In this document: piece after piece, positions 1-6,503 of the stretch
Position numbering within the stretch: the first letter of the stretch is position 1
Layout: each line of letters begins with the position of its first letter
NCBI GenBank assembly: GCA_030591305.1
Contig: JAUVBI010000072.1
Span: 1 to 12,301, forward strand
DNA: 12,301 bases
From: Pseudomonadota bacterium
GTDB taxonomy: Bacteria; Pseudomonadota; Gammaproteobacteria; Pseudomonadales; Halieaceae
Direction: 5' to 3'
Made by a program: the position numbers and the translations under genes
The notes under the pieces: generated by a model
Told to the model about the DNA's origin: nothing
The model's database searches: none
Seen by the model: only the letters and a program-made list of their open reading frames with translations

Positions 1-1496
1 ACCGGGCTGCGAGGTAGCTGCTCGATAAAATCAACACTCTTTGGTGTCTTGACACTGCCGAGCTCCGATTTCACCAATGCCATTAACTCTTCTTCTGTGC
101 AGCTTTGGCCGGGTTTTAGCTGGACTACCGCTTTCACGGCTTCACCCCATTTCTCATCGGGTACACCGACCACGGCACATTCCTGTACGGCGGGGTGGGT
201 GGATACCACCTGTTCAATCTCATTGGGGAAGACATTGAAGCCGCCGGTGATTATCATGTCTTTTTTGCGGTCTACGATGGTTATATAGCCATCCTTATCC
301 ATGATGCCAATGTCACCGGTATGGTGCCAGCCAAATTCACGTACTTCAGCTGTGGCCTCGGGGTTTTTGTAATAACCGGGGCTGACAAGGTCGCCCTTGA
401 GACAAATTTCTCCCGATGTTCCCGCAGGCTGTTCCTCACCATCGTCATTGAGAATTGTCACCGTGTTGAAGACACAGGGGCGCCCAATGGAGTGCAGCCT
501 GGCTTCGTCTATCTTGCCGTCTTTGCCCAGATAGTCCCAGGGTGCCTTGGCCGTGATAGAGGCGGGGGCCTCCGATTGGCCGAAGGCTTCTGTCATCACA
601 GGGCCAAATACTTTGACTGCTTCTTTTAATCGATCAAGGGACGTGGGTGCAGCACCCACCAGAAAATGTTGCAGCTTGCTGTAGTCTCTGTCTTCGATGT
701 CTGGCAGGGCAAGCATCATATACAACACTGTGGGCGGCAGAAACAGATGGGTAACCTTGTATTTCTCCATGGCATCCGCAATGTCTGCTGGGTTGGCGGT
801 GGACATAATGGCGTTGGTGCCACCCCGGGGAAAATGCATGCAGCCCGTTAAGCCTGCCGTGTGGGTCATAGGTGCTACCATCAAGTGGCAGGTGTCATCG
901 TGATAATTAAAGTGGCTGTAGAAATTATTGAAGAACGTGTGAATATTGGTGTGGGTTAAAACAACACCCTTCGATTTGCCCGTTGTGCCGCCGGTGGGGA
1001 AGATAGCGAAGGTATCGTCCATCTCGCCACCGGTAGGGTAAAAGCTGGTAGGTGCGTCGTCTGACCACTTGCCCATAGGCGTACCAACGCCACAGTCGCT
1101 ATCGAGACAGACAATTTCCCTTATGCCCGGGCATTGCTCCAGTAACTGCTGAGCCTCTGTAGCAAAGCTGCTGTGAAACAATAGTAACTCGCCATCAAAG
1201 CGCGTAAGAAGATCGGCATTTACCGGCACCGTATTGCGCGGATTTATAGGCAGCCACACGCACTGGGCGCGAAACAGGCCTAACAGCGCCAGGAATGCAG
1301 TGGTGCAATTGGGCGCTAGCACCCCAACATGTCCCCCCTCACTATAGCCCCGGGCTGCAATAGCCCCGGCAATAGCGTGGGTGACAGGCTGTGCGTCAGC
1401 ATAGCTCAGCCCGGGCTGTTCACTGCCCACATCGATAACGGCGATGTTATTGGGATAGTATTTCGTCCCGTTGTCAAAGTGCTCGATAATACGCAT
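1..1496 (-). CDS. AMP-forming acyl-CoA ligase (partial, C-terminus cut by the window edge)
   Basis: This enzyme probably activates a fatty or other carboxylic acid with ATP and CoA through an acyl-adenylate, in the cytoplasm. The reading frame is open from ATG 1496 to the left edge (498 codons). It shows the phosphate-binding loop PTGGTTGKSKG at residues 167-177 (usual form TSGTTGxPKG), a TGD motif at 393-395, and the hinge region DRKKD at 409-413 followed by MIITGGFNVFPNEIE. It ends at LPRSP, just before the usual GKxxR stretch that holds the catalytic lysine, so only about 20 residues are missing. The start is supported by AGGGA nine bases upstream; this signal overlaps the stop codon of the preceding remnant gene, which suggests translational coupling. 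It is last of three co-directional genes after an acyl-CoA dehydrogenase. The family is clear; the acyl chain specificity cannot be read from the sequence. Confidence 0.93.
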   Translation of the reverse strand, partial: MRIIEHFDNGTKYYPNNIAVIDVGSEQPGLSYADAQPVTHAIAGAIAARGYSEGGHVGVLAPNCTTAFLALLGLFRAQCVWLPINPRNTVPVNADLLTRFDGELLLFHSSFATEAQQLLEQCPGIREIVCLDSDCGVGTPMGKWSDDAPTSFYPTGGEMDDTFAIFPTGGTTGKSKGVVLTHTNIHTFFNNFYSHFNYHDDTCHLMVAPMTHTAGLTGCMHFPRGGTNAIMSTANPADIADAMEKYKVTHLFLPPTVLYMMLALPDIEDRDYSKLQHFLVGAAPTSLDRLKEAVKVFGPVMTEAFGQSEAPASITAKAPWDYLGKDGKIDEARLHSIGRPCVFNTVTILNDDGEEQPAGTSGEICLKGDLVSPGYYKNPEATAEVREFGWHHTGDIGIMDKDGYITIVDRKKDMIITGGFNVFPNEIEQVVSTHPAVQECAVVGVPDEKWGEAVKAVVQLKPGQSCTEEELMALVKSELGSVKTPKSVDFIEQLPRSP

Positions 1497-1508
1497 TATT
1501 TTATATCC

Positions 1509-1823
1509 CTAGAATGTTTCCAGTTCGCACAGCCCGAAGTTCTGGAATTGACCCAGCAACTCGCGGTATCCCACAGCCTGACAGGCCGAGCTGAAGCCGG
1601 CAGTGAACCTCCACCCCATGGGTGTGCCAGCTGGGTTATGATTAACTTCAACTATTTCGTACTCGGCTGTTTCGATGCCTGGCACCAGCGCCATGGCCTC
1701 TTCCAAGCGAGCTTTATTACGCCCGGCTGCAATAAAGGGGATTTGATAATTGCGCAGGGCCTCTGCTATCAACCGACCTGTGTATCCACTTGCGCCGTAA
1801 ACTACTACTGGTTTCTTTGACAT
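1509..1823 (-). pseudogene. Internally deleted saccharopine-dehydrogenase-like oxidoreductase remnant (104 aa)
   Basis: The N-terminus is the start of a Rossmann domain of the saccharopine dehydrogenase-like / trans-acting enoyl reductase family, with VVYGASGYTGRLIAEAL at residues 7-23 and a second strand ending IAAGRNKARL. After about residue 62 (EIVEVNHN) the sequence jumps to what I recognise as the family's extreme C-terminus, GFSSACQAVGYRELLGQFQN followed by FGL. Full members are about 350-420 residues, so roughly 250 or more residues appear to be missing, and the two ends are joined in frame. It lies 52 bases after the acyl-CoA dehydrogenase and 12 bases before the ligase start. An intact enzyme would use NAD(P)H; this product lacks the rest of the cofactor and substrate domains and is unlikely to be active. 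It could be a retained short ORF that couples translation to the ligase, or an assembly error. The recognition of the C-terminal part is from memory of the family. Confidence 0.7.
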
Positions 1824-1875
1824 GATATTTTTCCCGTTATTTCATTTGTCTGATTAAAACTTTCAGACAGCTGCC

Positions 1876-3156
1876 TTATAGCCCGTTTGTTTCTTTATAG
1901 TGTTTACTCAGCCAGGACATACCCTTGAGCCTGAGGATGTTATTTTCACCGTCCTCGATCATGGATGCCCTGGCATCGCGCATTAATTTTTCTATGGGAT
2001 ATTCTTTAGTGAGACCATTGCCGCCAAATAATTGTAGCGCCTCACTGGCAACCTCAAAGGCTGTATCAGTTACATAGGTTTTACTGGTTACCGAGGCCAT
2101 CAAATGCGGCCCCTTAGTACTGTAGTTGTAGTCGAATACACGTTGCGACAATGCTCTACAGGTCTCCACTTTTTGCCAGAGATTGAAAGTGCGCAATTGA
2201 ACACTCTGGTGCTCAACAATAGGAACACCGCCTTGCTTGCGTTCGTGGACGTAGGCAAGCGCATGTTCGAATGCGGCGCGGGCTACGCCGGTAAATGTGG
2301 CTGCCATTTCCATATTGGCAAAAGTGAGAGTACCGACAAAGCTGGTTAGTGCCTCGTCTTCCATTGCCAGGCAATATTTCTTGGGTACGCGCACGTCATC
2401 AAAAAATATTTCGCCCTGGGGTAGGGGGCGCTGTCCCAGCTTGTCCAATGGCTTGCCACGGGATACACCGGGAAGGTCCAGAGGAATAAAGATGGCTATA
2501 TGGTTCAAGCCCCCTCCATCTTTATGGTACAAACCCTCACCGTAATCGCAGGGCAGGTAGGCCAATGCGGTTTGTGCCAGGGGTGCGAATGACACCCAGG
2601 CCGATGACTGGCCGCTAATAACAACTTCGTCACCGTCAATGCGAGCTTTTAATTCTCCTTTTGACTGGGTGGCGCCGGGGTAAACTTCGGTACCGTCTAT
2701 ATCAACCAGGTCACTGCCGCGCCCGGGCTGTGTAGCCAACCAACAGCCGGGAACATTGCCGAATTTTTCGATAATCTCGGCATCACCCGTGGTATGGGCG
2801 GCAAACGCAGGAATACTAGAGGCGAGGGCGGTAATGGCCAGGCCAGAATCACCCCAGCCAAGTTCTTCGAAGATAATGGGAAAAATACGTGACTTCTGGT
2901 AATCGTCCAGCTCGGCCAGGGCCGCCAGGTCTAAAATACCGGATTCCTGCAGCTTGACCATATATTCCATGAGCGGAGAGCCTTCAGCTATGACCTCTTC
3001 GGGGCTCATTTTATCCAGTTTTTCACCAATAGGGCGCATTACCTCTGCTGCAAAGCGATGGGCTGCATCCTGAATGGCCTGTTCCTCTTCAGTAAGCCCG
3101 GCTTCCAGTCCGCGCAACCCTAGTGTAGGGTTTTCGAGTTTCTCGAAAGTAAACAT
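1876..3156 (-). CDS. Acyl-CoA dehydrogenase family protein (426 aa)
   Basis: This is an FAD-dependent flavoenzyme that would oxidise an acyl-CoA to the 2,3-enoyl-CoA and pass electrons to electron-transfer flavoprotein. It has the full three-part family layout: N-terminal helical part about 20-135, middle beta part about 136-260 (with ATQPGRGSD at 141-149 in place of the usual TEPGAGSD), and C-terminal helical part about 270-415. The signature QLFGGNGLTKEYPIEKLMRD begins at 375. ATG 3156 is chosen because GGAG lies a few bases upstream (ACGGAGATTCACC); the frame stays open to 3261, but those extra 35 residues (rich in Pro/Arg) do not resemble the family. At the position of the catalytic glutamate (IYEGT in the classical enzymes) the sequence reads IEDGE, so Asp402 sits there with Glu401 beside it. 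The following genes are co-directional and include an acyl-CoA ligase. The exact substrate is unknown; it is not an obvious housekeeping FadE. Confidence 0.93.
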   Translation of the reverse strand: MFTFEKLENPTLGLRGLEAGLTEEEQAIQDAAHRFAAEVMRPIGEKLDKMSPEEVIAEGSPLMEYMVKLQESGILDLAALAELDDYQKSRIFPIIFEELGWGDSGLAITALASSIPAFAAHTTGDAEIIEKFGNVPGCWLATQPGRGSDLVDIDGTEVYPGATQSKGELKARIDGDEVVISGQSSAWVSFAPLAQTALAYLPCDYGEGLYHKDGGGLNHIAIFIPLDLPGVSRGKPLDKLGQRPLPQGEIFFDDVRVPKKYCLAMEDEALTSFVGTLTFANMEMAATFTGVARAAFEHALAYVHERKQGGVPIVEHQSVQLRTFNLWQKVETCRALSQRVFDYNYSTKGPHLMASVTSKTYVTDTAFEVASEALQLFGGNGLTKEYPIEKLMRDARASMIEDGENNILRLKGMSWLSKHYKETNGL

Positions 3157-3311
3157 GGTGAATCTCCGTTGTGGCTCAGTAATTATTGGAACTAAGCATA
3201 GCAGTCTGGGGGATAGCTGCTTTGTCGCAGGGCGAAGATTGCTTGTCTCTTTGAGCGTCATATGGGTTTAGGGGGCTCAAGTCGCGCTTACCAATGAATG
3301 GCAGCTAGGGG

Positions 3312-3440
3312 GTGTTGGCCTATCTCGATTCAGAATTTCAGGATATTATTCGTCCCATTTTTAATGAAGATGAATAGATTCTAGTAGGTATTGGCGGTGC
3401 TCTGGCGGAATGGGTGCAACTGGTATATATGTTTACATAG
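3312..3440 (+). pseudogene. Possible decayed C-terminal fragment of a DUF445-like membrane protein
   Basis: Read in one frame, this stretch gives AYLDSEFQDIIRPIFNEDE, a TAG at 3375-3377, then ILVGIGGALAEWVQLVYMFT and a second TAG at 3438-3440. A charged ...PIFxEDE segment followed by a Gly/Ala/Leu-rich hydrophobic helix at the extreme end resembles the C-terminus of DUF445-type membrane proteins as I remember them, where a Trp codon (TGG) would stand at the TAG position. There is no start codon with a ribosome-binding site and nothing upstream continues the protein. The resemblance is short and from memory, so chance is a real alternative. Confidence 0.3.
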
Positions 3441-3451
3441 ACACAGTACGT

Positions 3452-3467
3452 GTTTATTTCAATAAAC
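3452..3467. repeat. Perfect 16-base palindrome GTTTATT-TC-AATAAAC
   Basis: Seven bases are repeated in inverted order around a two-base centre, about 80 bases upstream of the small secreted protein gene. It is flanked by a second, imperfect inverted pair, CAGTAC on the left and GTACCTG on the right. The layout fits an operator for a dimeric regulator better than a terminator, because no run of T follows. Its function is inferred only from symmetry. Confidence 0.3.
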
Positions 3468-3545
3468 TGAGGGATGTACCTGAGCGACTTGTGGTGTAAG
3501 CTGATTCCCTCACTGACCTTATAACCTCAGAAGGAAACTCGATTA

Positions 3546-3809
3546 ATGAAACTGATTACAATATTTTTTGCAGCAATGCTACTCACCTTAACTCAATTAT
3601 CTGCAATTGCAGGCCCTGACGATCGCCAGGATCGACGCCAGGAGCGCGGTCGCTCTGATGAACGTCAAGACAGAAGAGATTGCCGACAGGAAGAGGGCGT
3701 TGTGGGCAAGGACAAGCGCGACTGCAAGCAGGAAGAAGTGCGCGACGGTGTCCGGGGCAACCGGGGTGGTAACGACCACGATGACCACGATGATCACGAC
3801 GACGATTAA
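3546..3809 (+). CDS. Small exported Arg/Asp-rich protein with two Cys repeats and a His-Asp tail (87 aa)
   Basis: I do not recognise a named family. The first 22 residues form a clean Sec signal peptide (MKLIT, then a hydrophobic core, ending SAIA before GPDD), so a mature protein of about 65 residues should reach the periplasm or beyond. The mature part is extremely polar: DRQDRRQE and ERQDRRDCRQE are imperfect copies, and RDCRQEE (44-50) and RDCKQEE (58-64) repeat at a spacing of 14 residues, each carrying one of the only two cysteines (46 and 60). These could form one disulfide. The tail, residues 77-87, reads DHDDHDDHDDD, a plausible divalent-metal-binding run. No lipobox is present. ATG 3546 has AGAAGGA upstream. 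A strong hairpin follows the stop, so it looks like a single-gene transcript. Metal binding and any stress role are inference; low complexity makes homology searches hard. Confidence 0.75.
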   Translation: MKLITIFFAAMLLTLTQLSAIAGPDDRQDRRQERGRSDERQDRRDCRQEEGVVGKDKRDCKQEEVRDGVRGNRGGNDHDDHDDHDDD

Positions 3810-3823
3810 ACTTCACCATAAGG

Positions 3824-3866
3824 CTCTCTTATTCAACGCCCTTTATTATGGGGCTGAATAAGAGAG
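3824..3866 (+). terminator. Strong hairpin after the small secreted protein gene
   Basis: A perfect 12-base stem (CTCTCTTATTCA at 3824-3835 with TGAATAAGAGAG at 3855-3866) continues, after a two-base bulge, with GCCC/GGGC (3838-3841 and 3851-3854) and a nine-base loop. It starts 14 bases after the stop codon. There is no T-tract after the stem on the plus strand, so it may act as a transcript-stabilising 3' structure or a protein-assisted terminator rather than a classical intrinsic terminator. It could also slow minus-strand transcripts coming from the SDR gene. Confidence 0.5.
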
Positions 3867-3999
3867 TGCACCCTGGGGTAGTACCAGCGCCCAACCCTGC
3901 TATTACTGGCGCCAATGATGGCTGCATAGGCACCCGTATATTTGACTGCGCTATTGTGCCTGATACAGCTGCCCCCGCCTGTTGCCCTTTCTCCTGTGA

Positions 4000-4833
4000 T
4001 TATTCCGAAAAGATCCACTTTTTATTGCGATAAAAGTATCCGATAAAGGAAGTGTAGAACTCGGGGAAAAATCGCTTAAAACGCCAGCCCCATTTTGCAT
4101 CGGACTGTGTCATCACATAGAGTCGGTCACGTTCTATTGCTGTAATGACATCATCCACAATATGCTCGGGTGTGACTTTGGATATTTCCAGTTGCTTGCG
4201 CAGGCTTTTTTCCATGGCGCGGTCAGTACCGATAGATTCGCCCAGCGAGGTGACAAAAACAGTAGGGCAGATTACTGTCACGCCAATATTATCACGGCTC
4301 AATTCGATTTTTAATGTTTCAGAAAGCGACACCACACCGGCTTTTGCGACGTTATAGGCAGCCATTTCAGGTGGGGCCATTGTGCCTGCACTGGATGCGG
4401 TATTAATAATATGGCCGCCACCCTGTTGCTTTAACAGGGGTGTAAATACTTTACAGCCGTATATGACACTCCATAAATCGACATCAATGGTTCTTTGCCA
4501 ATCTTCCAGGGTTAGCTCATCGATAGCGCCCGCGGTGGCGATGCCAGCATTATTAAATACCAGGTCAACACCACCCCAGGCCTCTTGTACCGTCACAGCG
4601 GCATGCTCCAGTGATTCGTATTGTGTGACATCAATTACCATGGATAGGGTTTCGGCCCCCAGGGTTTTTAGTATTTGCTCCGCTTGAGCAAGCCTTTCTT
4701 CGTTGATATCGGCTATTAATAGCTTCCATCCACCACGGGCGAGACGCTCACAAATTGCGAGCCCCAGCCCACTTGCTGCGCCAGTAATAAAGGCGCGTTT
4801 TTTTAGAAACTTTTGCTCTATATTCATAGTCAC
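4000..4833 (-). CDS. Short-chain dehydrogenase/reductase (SDR), 277 aa
   Basis: This is a classical NAD(P)-dependent oxidoreductase acting on an alcohol or ketone, probably cytoplasmic. The Rossmann glycine motif TGAASGLG is at residues 17-24, Asp42 at the end of the second strand (IADIN) favours NAD(H), NNAG is at 94-97, and the catalytic Ser147, Tyr160 and Lys164 are in place (NTASSAG, AAYNVAKAG). The position that normally holds the catalytic-tetrad Asn (28 residues before the Ser) is Asp119, in VDLWS. A long C-terminal part ends in an aromatic-rich segment (WGWRFKRFFPEFY), typical of SDRs near lipid genes. The start is GTG 4833 with AGGA six bases upstream; ATG 4827, two codons in, is possible but its spacing is long. 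The gene is divergent from the DUF1254 gene. Substrate unknown. A copy of its 3' end lies at 6904-6957. Confidence 0.92.
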   Translation of the reverse strand: MTMNIEQKFLKKRAFITGAASGLGLAICERLARGGWKLLIADINEERLAQAEQILKTLGAETLSMVIDVTQYESLEHAAVTVQEAWGGVDLVFNNAGIATAGAIDELTLEDWQRTIDVDLWSVIYGCKVFTPLLKQQGGGHIINTASSAGTMAPPEMAAYNVAKAGVVSLSETLKIELSRDNIGVTVICPTVFVTSLGESIGTDRAMEKSLRKQLEISKVTPEHIVDDVITAIERDRLYVMTQSDAKWGWRFKRFFPEFYTSFIGYFYRNKKWIFSE

Positions 4834-4886
4834 GACTAATCCTGCTTATGGCTGCTTTCAGTCTTGCGTCATATACACGCAGACTT

Positions 4887-4914
4887 ATTATAATGCATAC
4901 AGGTGCTCTGAAAA
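4887..4914 (-). promoter_or_regulatory. Candidate promoter of the SDR gene
   Basis: On the minus strand a perfect TATAAT (4892 down to 4887) has TTTTCA sixteen bases upstream (4914-4909) as a modest -35 box. It lies about 54 bases before the GTG start. The core ATTATAAT is self-complementary, so a plus-strand TATAAT exists as well (4889-4894, with TTGCGT nineteen bases upstream), and direction is uncertain. Confidence 0.3.
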
Positions 4915-4948
4915 GGAATAGTACTTGTCATTTGGAACTTGAAGTCTA

Positions 4949-4981
4949 CTCTAAACATTATAGAGCGTATATCATATAGAG
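4949..4981. repeat. Inverted and direct TATAGAG repeats upstream of the DUF1254 gene
   Basis: CTCTA (4949-4953) is inverted at TAGAG (4961-4965), and the heptamer TATAGAG occurs at 4959-4965 and again at 4975-4981, a 16-base period. The cluster lies about 70-100 bases before the start codon at 5050, where an operator or activator site would be expected. It is AT-rich, so chance repetition is possible. Confidence 0.25.
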
Positions 4982-5049
4982 ATGAAGGTTGGAACCTGTC
5001 TGCGGTGTTATTTTTACGTAAACGCATATCACAAATAAAGGGGAATTAG

Positions 5050-6471
5050 ATGAAAATGCTAAGTTATTATACGCTAGCTATTGGTACGGCATTATTTTTC
5101 AGTGCAGCGGCAAGTTATTCGCAAGCAGATGCTACAGAGAAGGAGGCTTCTCTCAGCACGGCACAAATTACTCAACTGGCGGAGGATGCATATACCTACG
5201 GCCTGGGTCCAATGGTTTATTATCGTCTCTATTCTGAACAACTGATTAGAGACACAAAAACACTGGAAGTGAACAAAATTACCCACCGACGAAAATTGTC
5301 CGATCATAAAGAGCGCGGTGGGCAGGCCCCTAATCATGACACCATCTATTCCCTGACCTGGTTTGATGTGGGCGATGAACCGCTAGTCGTCCAAATTCCC
5401 AACTATAAAGACCGGTTTTACGGTATTCAATTAACCAGCATGTTTCAGGACAATTTCCAGAATCTTGGTAATTCCATGGCGTATGGTAATAGAGATGCCT
5501 ACCATGAAGAATATACATTTATGCTAGCAACACAGGATTGGCAGGGCGAAGTCCCCGAGGGTGTTGAGTTAATAAGAAGCCCCGGAGCAATAATTCACTT
5601 CTTACAGCGTACCTATGTAACACCCAATAATGCAGAAGACCTTATACTTGCTAACGCTTTACAAGATAAGCATCTGAGTGTTCCCCTGAGTGCATGGAAT
5701 AAGGGAGTTAGAGAAGCCGCTGTGCACAAGCCCCGGCTGCCAAACCTCGCTGAAGATGGTGAGCTAGGCTTTTTCGGTGGCCTGAATACGCTACTAAATA
5801 CATATCCACCTGCGAATAGAGTTGAACAGGAATACATTGAACAATTCAAGGCCATTAACATCGGTGCCGGTAGGGATTTTAATTCAGGCAGTTTGTCAGC
5901 CGAAACTCGTGAAGCCATGTTGGCTGGCATTGAACAAGGTAAGAAAAAAGTGGATGAGCTCCAGAAGAAGGGCCTGGGCTATAACTTAAATGGCTGGGCT
6001 TTTTTAGATGACAGGCAAGGTAATTATGGTGGTGATTATCTATTACGCGGAGCTTCCGTATCTTTGGGTGGTATCGTTCCCAGGCCTCAATTCAATACTT
6101 ATACGCTGACATTTAAGGATGAAAGTGGTGAGTTACTAAGCGGGCAAAACAACTACAAAATTCACTTCAATAAAGAAGAAATACCCCAGGCAACGGCTTT
6201 CTGGTCGCTAACAGCATACACCCCTGATTTTTGGCTGCCTGAACTTGAAGATAAGCGGTACAAGCTGAGCAACTTATCGCCAGGTATTGTTTATAACAAG
6301 GATGGTTCGCTGGATATGCATATACAATATGAACCTCCTTCTGACAATAAAAAAGCAAATTGGCTACCTGTTCCTGAAGATGGTTTCTTTCTCGTTATTC
6401 GCTTCTATGCGCCTAAAAAAGCTGTTATCAAAGGTGAATATGCTCCACCATTCATAAAGCGGATATACTAA
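5050..6471 (+). CDS. Exported DUF1254/DUF1214 domain protein (473 aa)
   Basis: The protein starts with a Sec signal peptide (hydrophobic core about residues 5-22, likely cut near SQADA, residue 28), so it should act in the periplasm. The N-terminal DUF1254 domain covers roughly 40-200 and contains the family hallmark PNHDTIYSLTWFDV at 94-107 followed by QIPNYKDRFYGIQL. The C-terminal DUF1214 domain covers roughly 350-455, with FWSLTAYTPDFWL and the closing DGFFLVIRFYAP. This two-domain pairing and length are normal for the family, whose biochemical role is not established to my knowledge. ATG 5050 has AGGGGA about seven bases upstream; an ATG two codons later is less likely. A small membrane-protein gene follows after 32 bases and may be co-transcribed. 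Codon use and base composition are AT-richer than in the flanking nhaB-sohB region. Confidence 0.9.
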   Translation: MKMLSYYTLAIGTALFFSAAASYSQADATEKEASLSTAQITQLAEDAYTYGLGPMVYYRLYSEQLIRDTKTLEVNKITHRRKLSDHKERGGQAPNHDTIYSLTWFDVGDEPLVVQIPNYKDRFYGIQLTSMFQDNFQNLGNSMAYGNRDAYHEEYTFMLATQDWQGEVPEGVELIRSPGAIIHFLQRTYVTPNNAEDLILANALQDKHLSVPLSAWNKGVREAAVHKPRLPNLAEDGELGFFGGLNTLLNTYPPANRVEQEYIEQFKAINIGAGRDFNSGSLSAETREAMLAGIEQGKKKVDELQKKGLGYNLNGWAFLDDRQGNYGGDYLLRGASVSLGGIVPRPQFNTYTLTFKDESGELLSGQNNYKIHFNKEEIPQATAFWSLTAYTPDFWLPELEDKRYKLSNLSPGIVYNKDGSLDMHIQYEPPSDNKKANWLPVPEDGFFLVIRFYAPKKAVIKGEYAPPFIKRIY

Positions 6472-6503
6472 AAGCATCGATAGTATAAAAGGCTTAATTA
6501 TTA

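Larger units (their letters stand above)
3157..3545. other. 389-base gap between the divergent dehydrogenase and small secreted protein genes
   Basis: No intact gene is visible here. The part next to 3156 must hold the promoter of the minus-strand acyl-CoA dehydrogenase cluster, although I could not identify convincing -35/-10 boxes. The middle holds a possible decayed coding tail (3312-3440) and the right part a perfect 16-base palindrome (3452-3467). A good ribosome-binding site (AGAAGGA) lies before the gene at 3546. Confidence 0.6.

Noticed and set aside
195..629. Plus-strand open frame of 144 codons
   Set aside because: It lies antisense to the clearly conserved acyl-CoA ligase and resembles no protein.
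1329..1820. Plus-strand open frame of 163 codons
   Set aside because: Antisense to the ligase start and the oxidoreductase remnant; no ribosome-binding site or family resemblance.
3157..3261. 35-codon N-terminal extension of the acyl-CoA dehydrogenase
   Set aside because: ATG 3156 has a good ribosome-binding site and begins a normal family N-terminus; the extension looks non-coding.
3777..3806. Tandem GAY-CAY-GAY nucleotide repeat, considered as a repeat array
   Set aside because: It simply encodes the Asp/His tail with varying third bases; it is protein-level repetition, not a CRISPR or satellite array.
3583..3819. Minus-strand and alternative plus-strand frames over the small secreted protein
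   Set aside because: The repetitive Asp/His/Arg codons keep several frames open; only the 3546 frame has a signal peptide and a ribosome-binding site.
3848..4033. Plus-strand 61-codon frame with several cysteines (and its minus-strand counterpart)
   Set aside because: It starts inside the hairpin, has no ribosome-binding site and runs into the antisense of the SDR gene.
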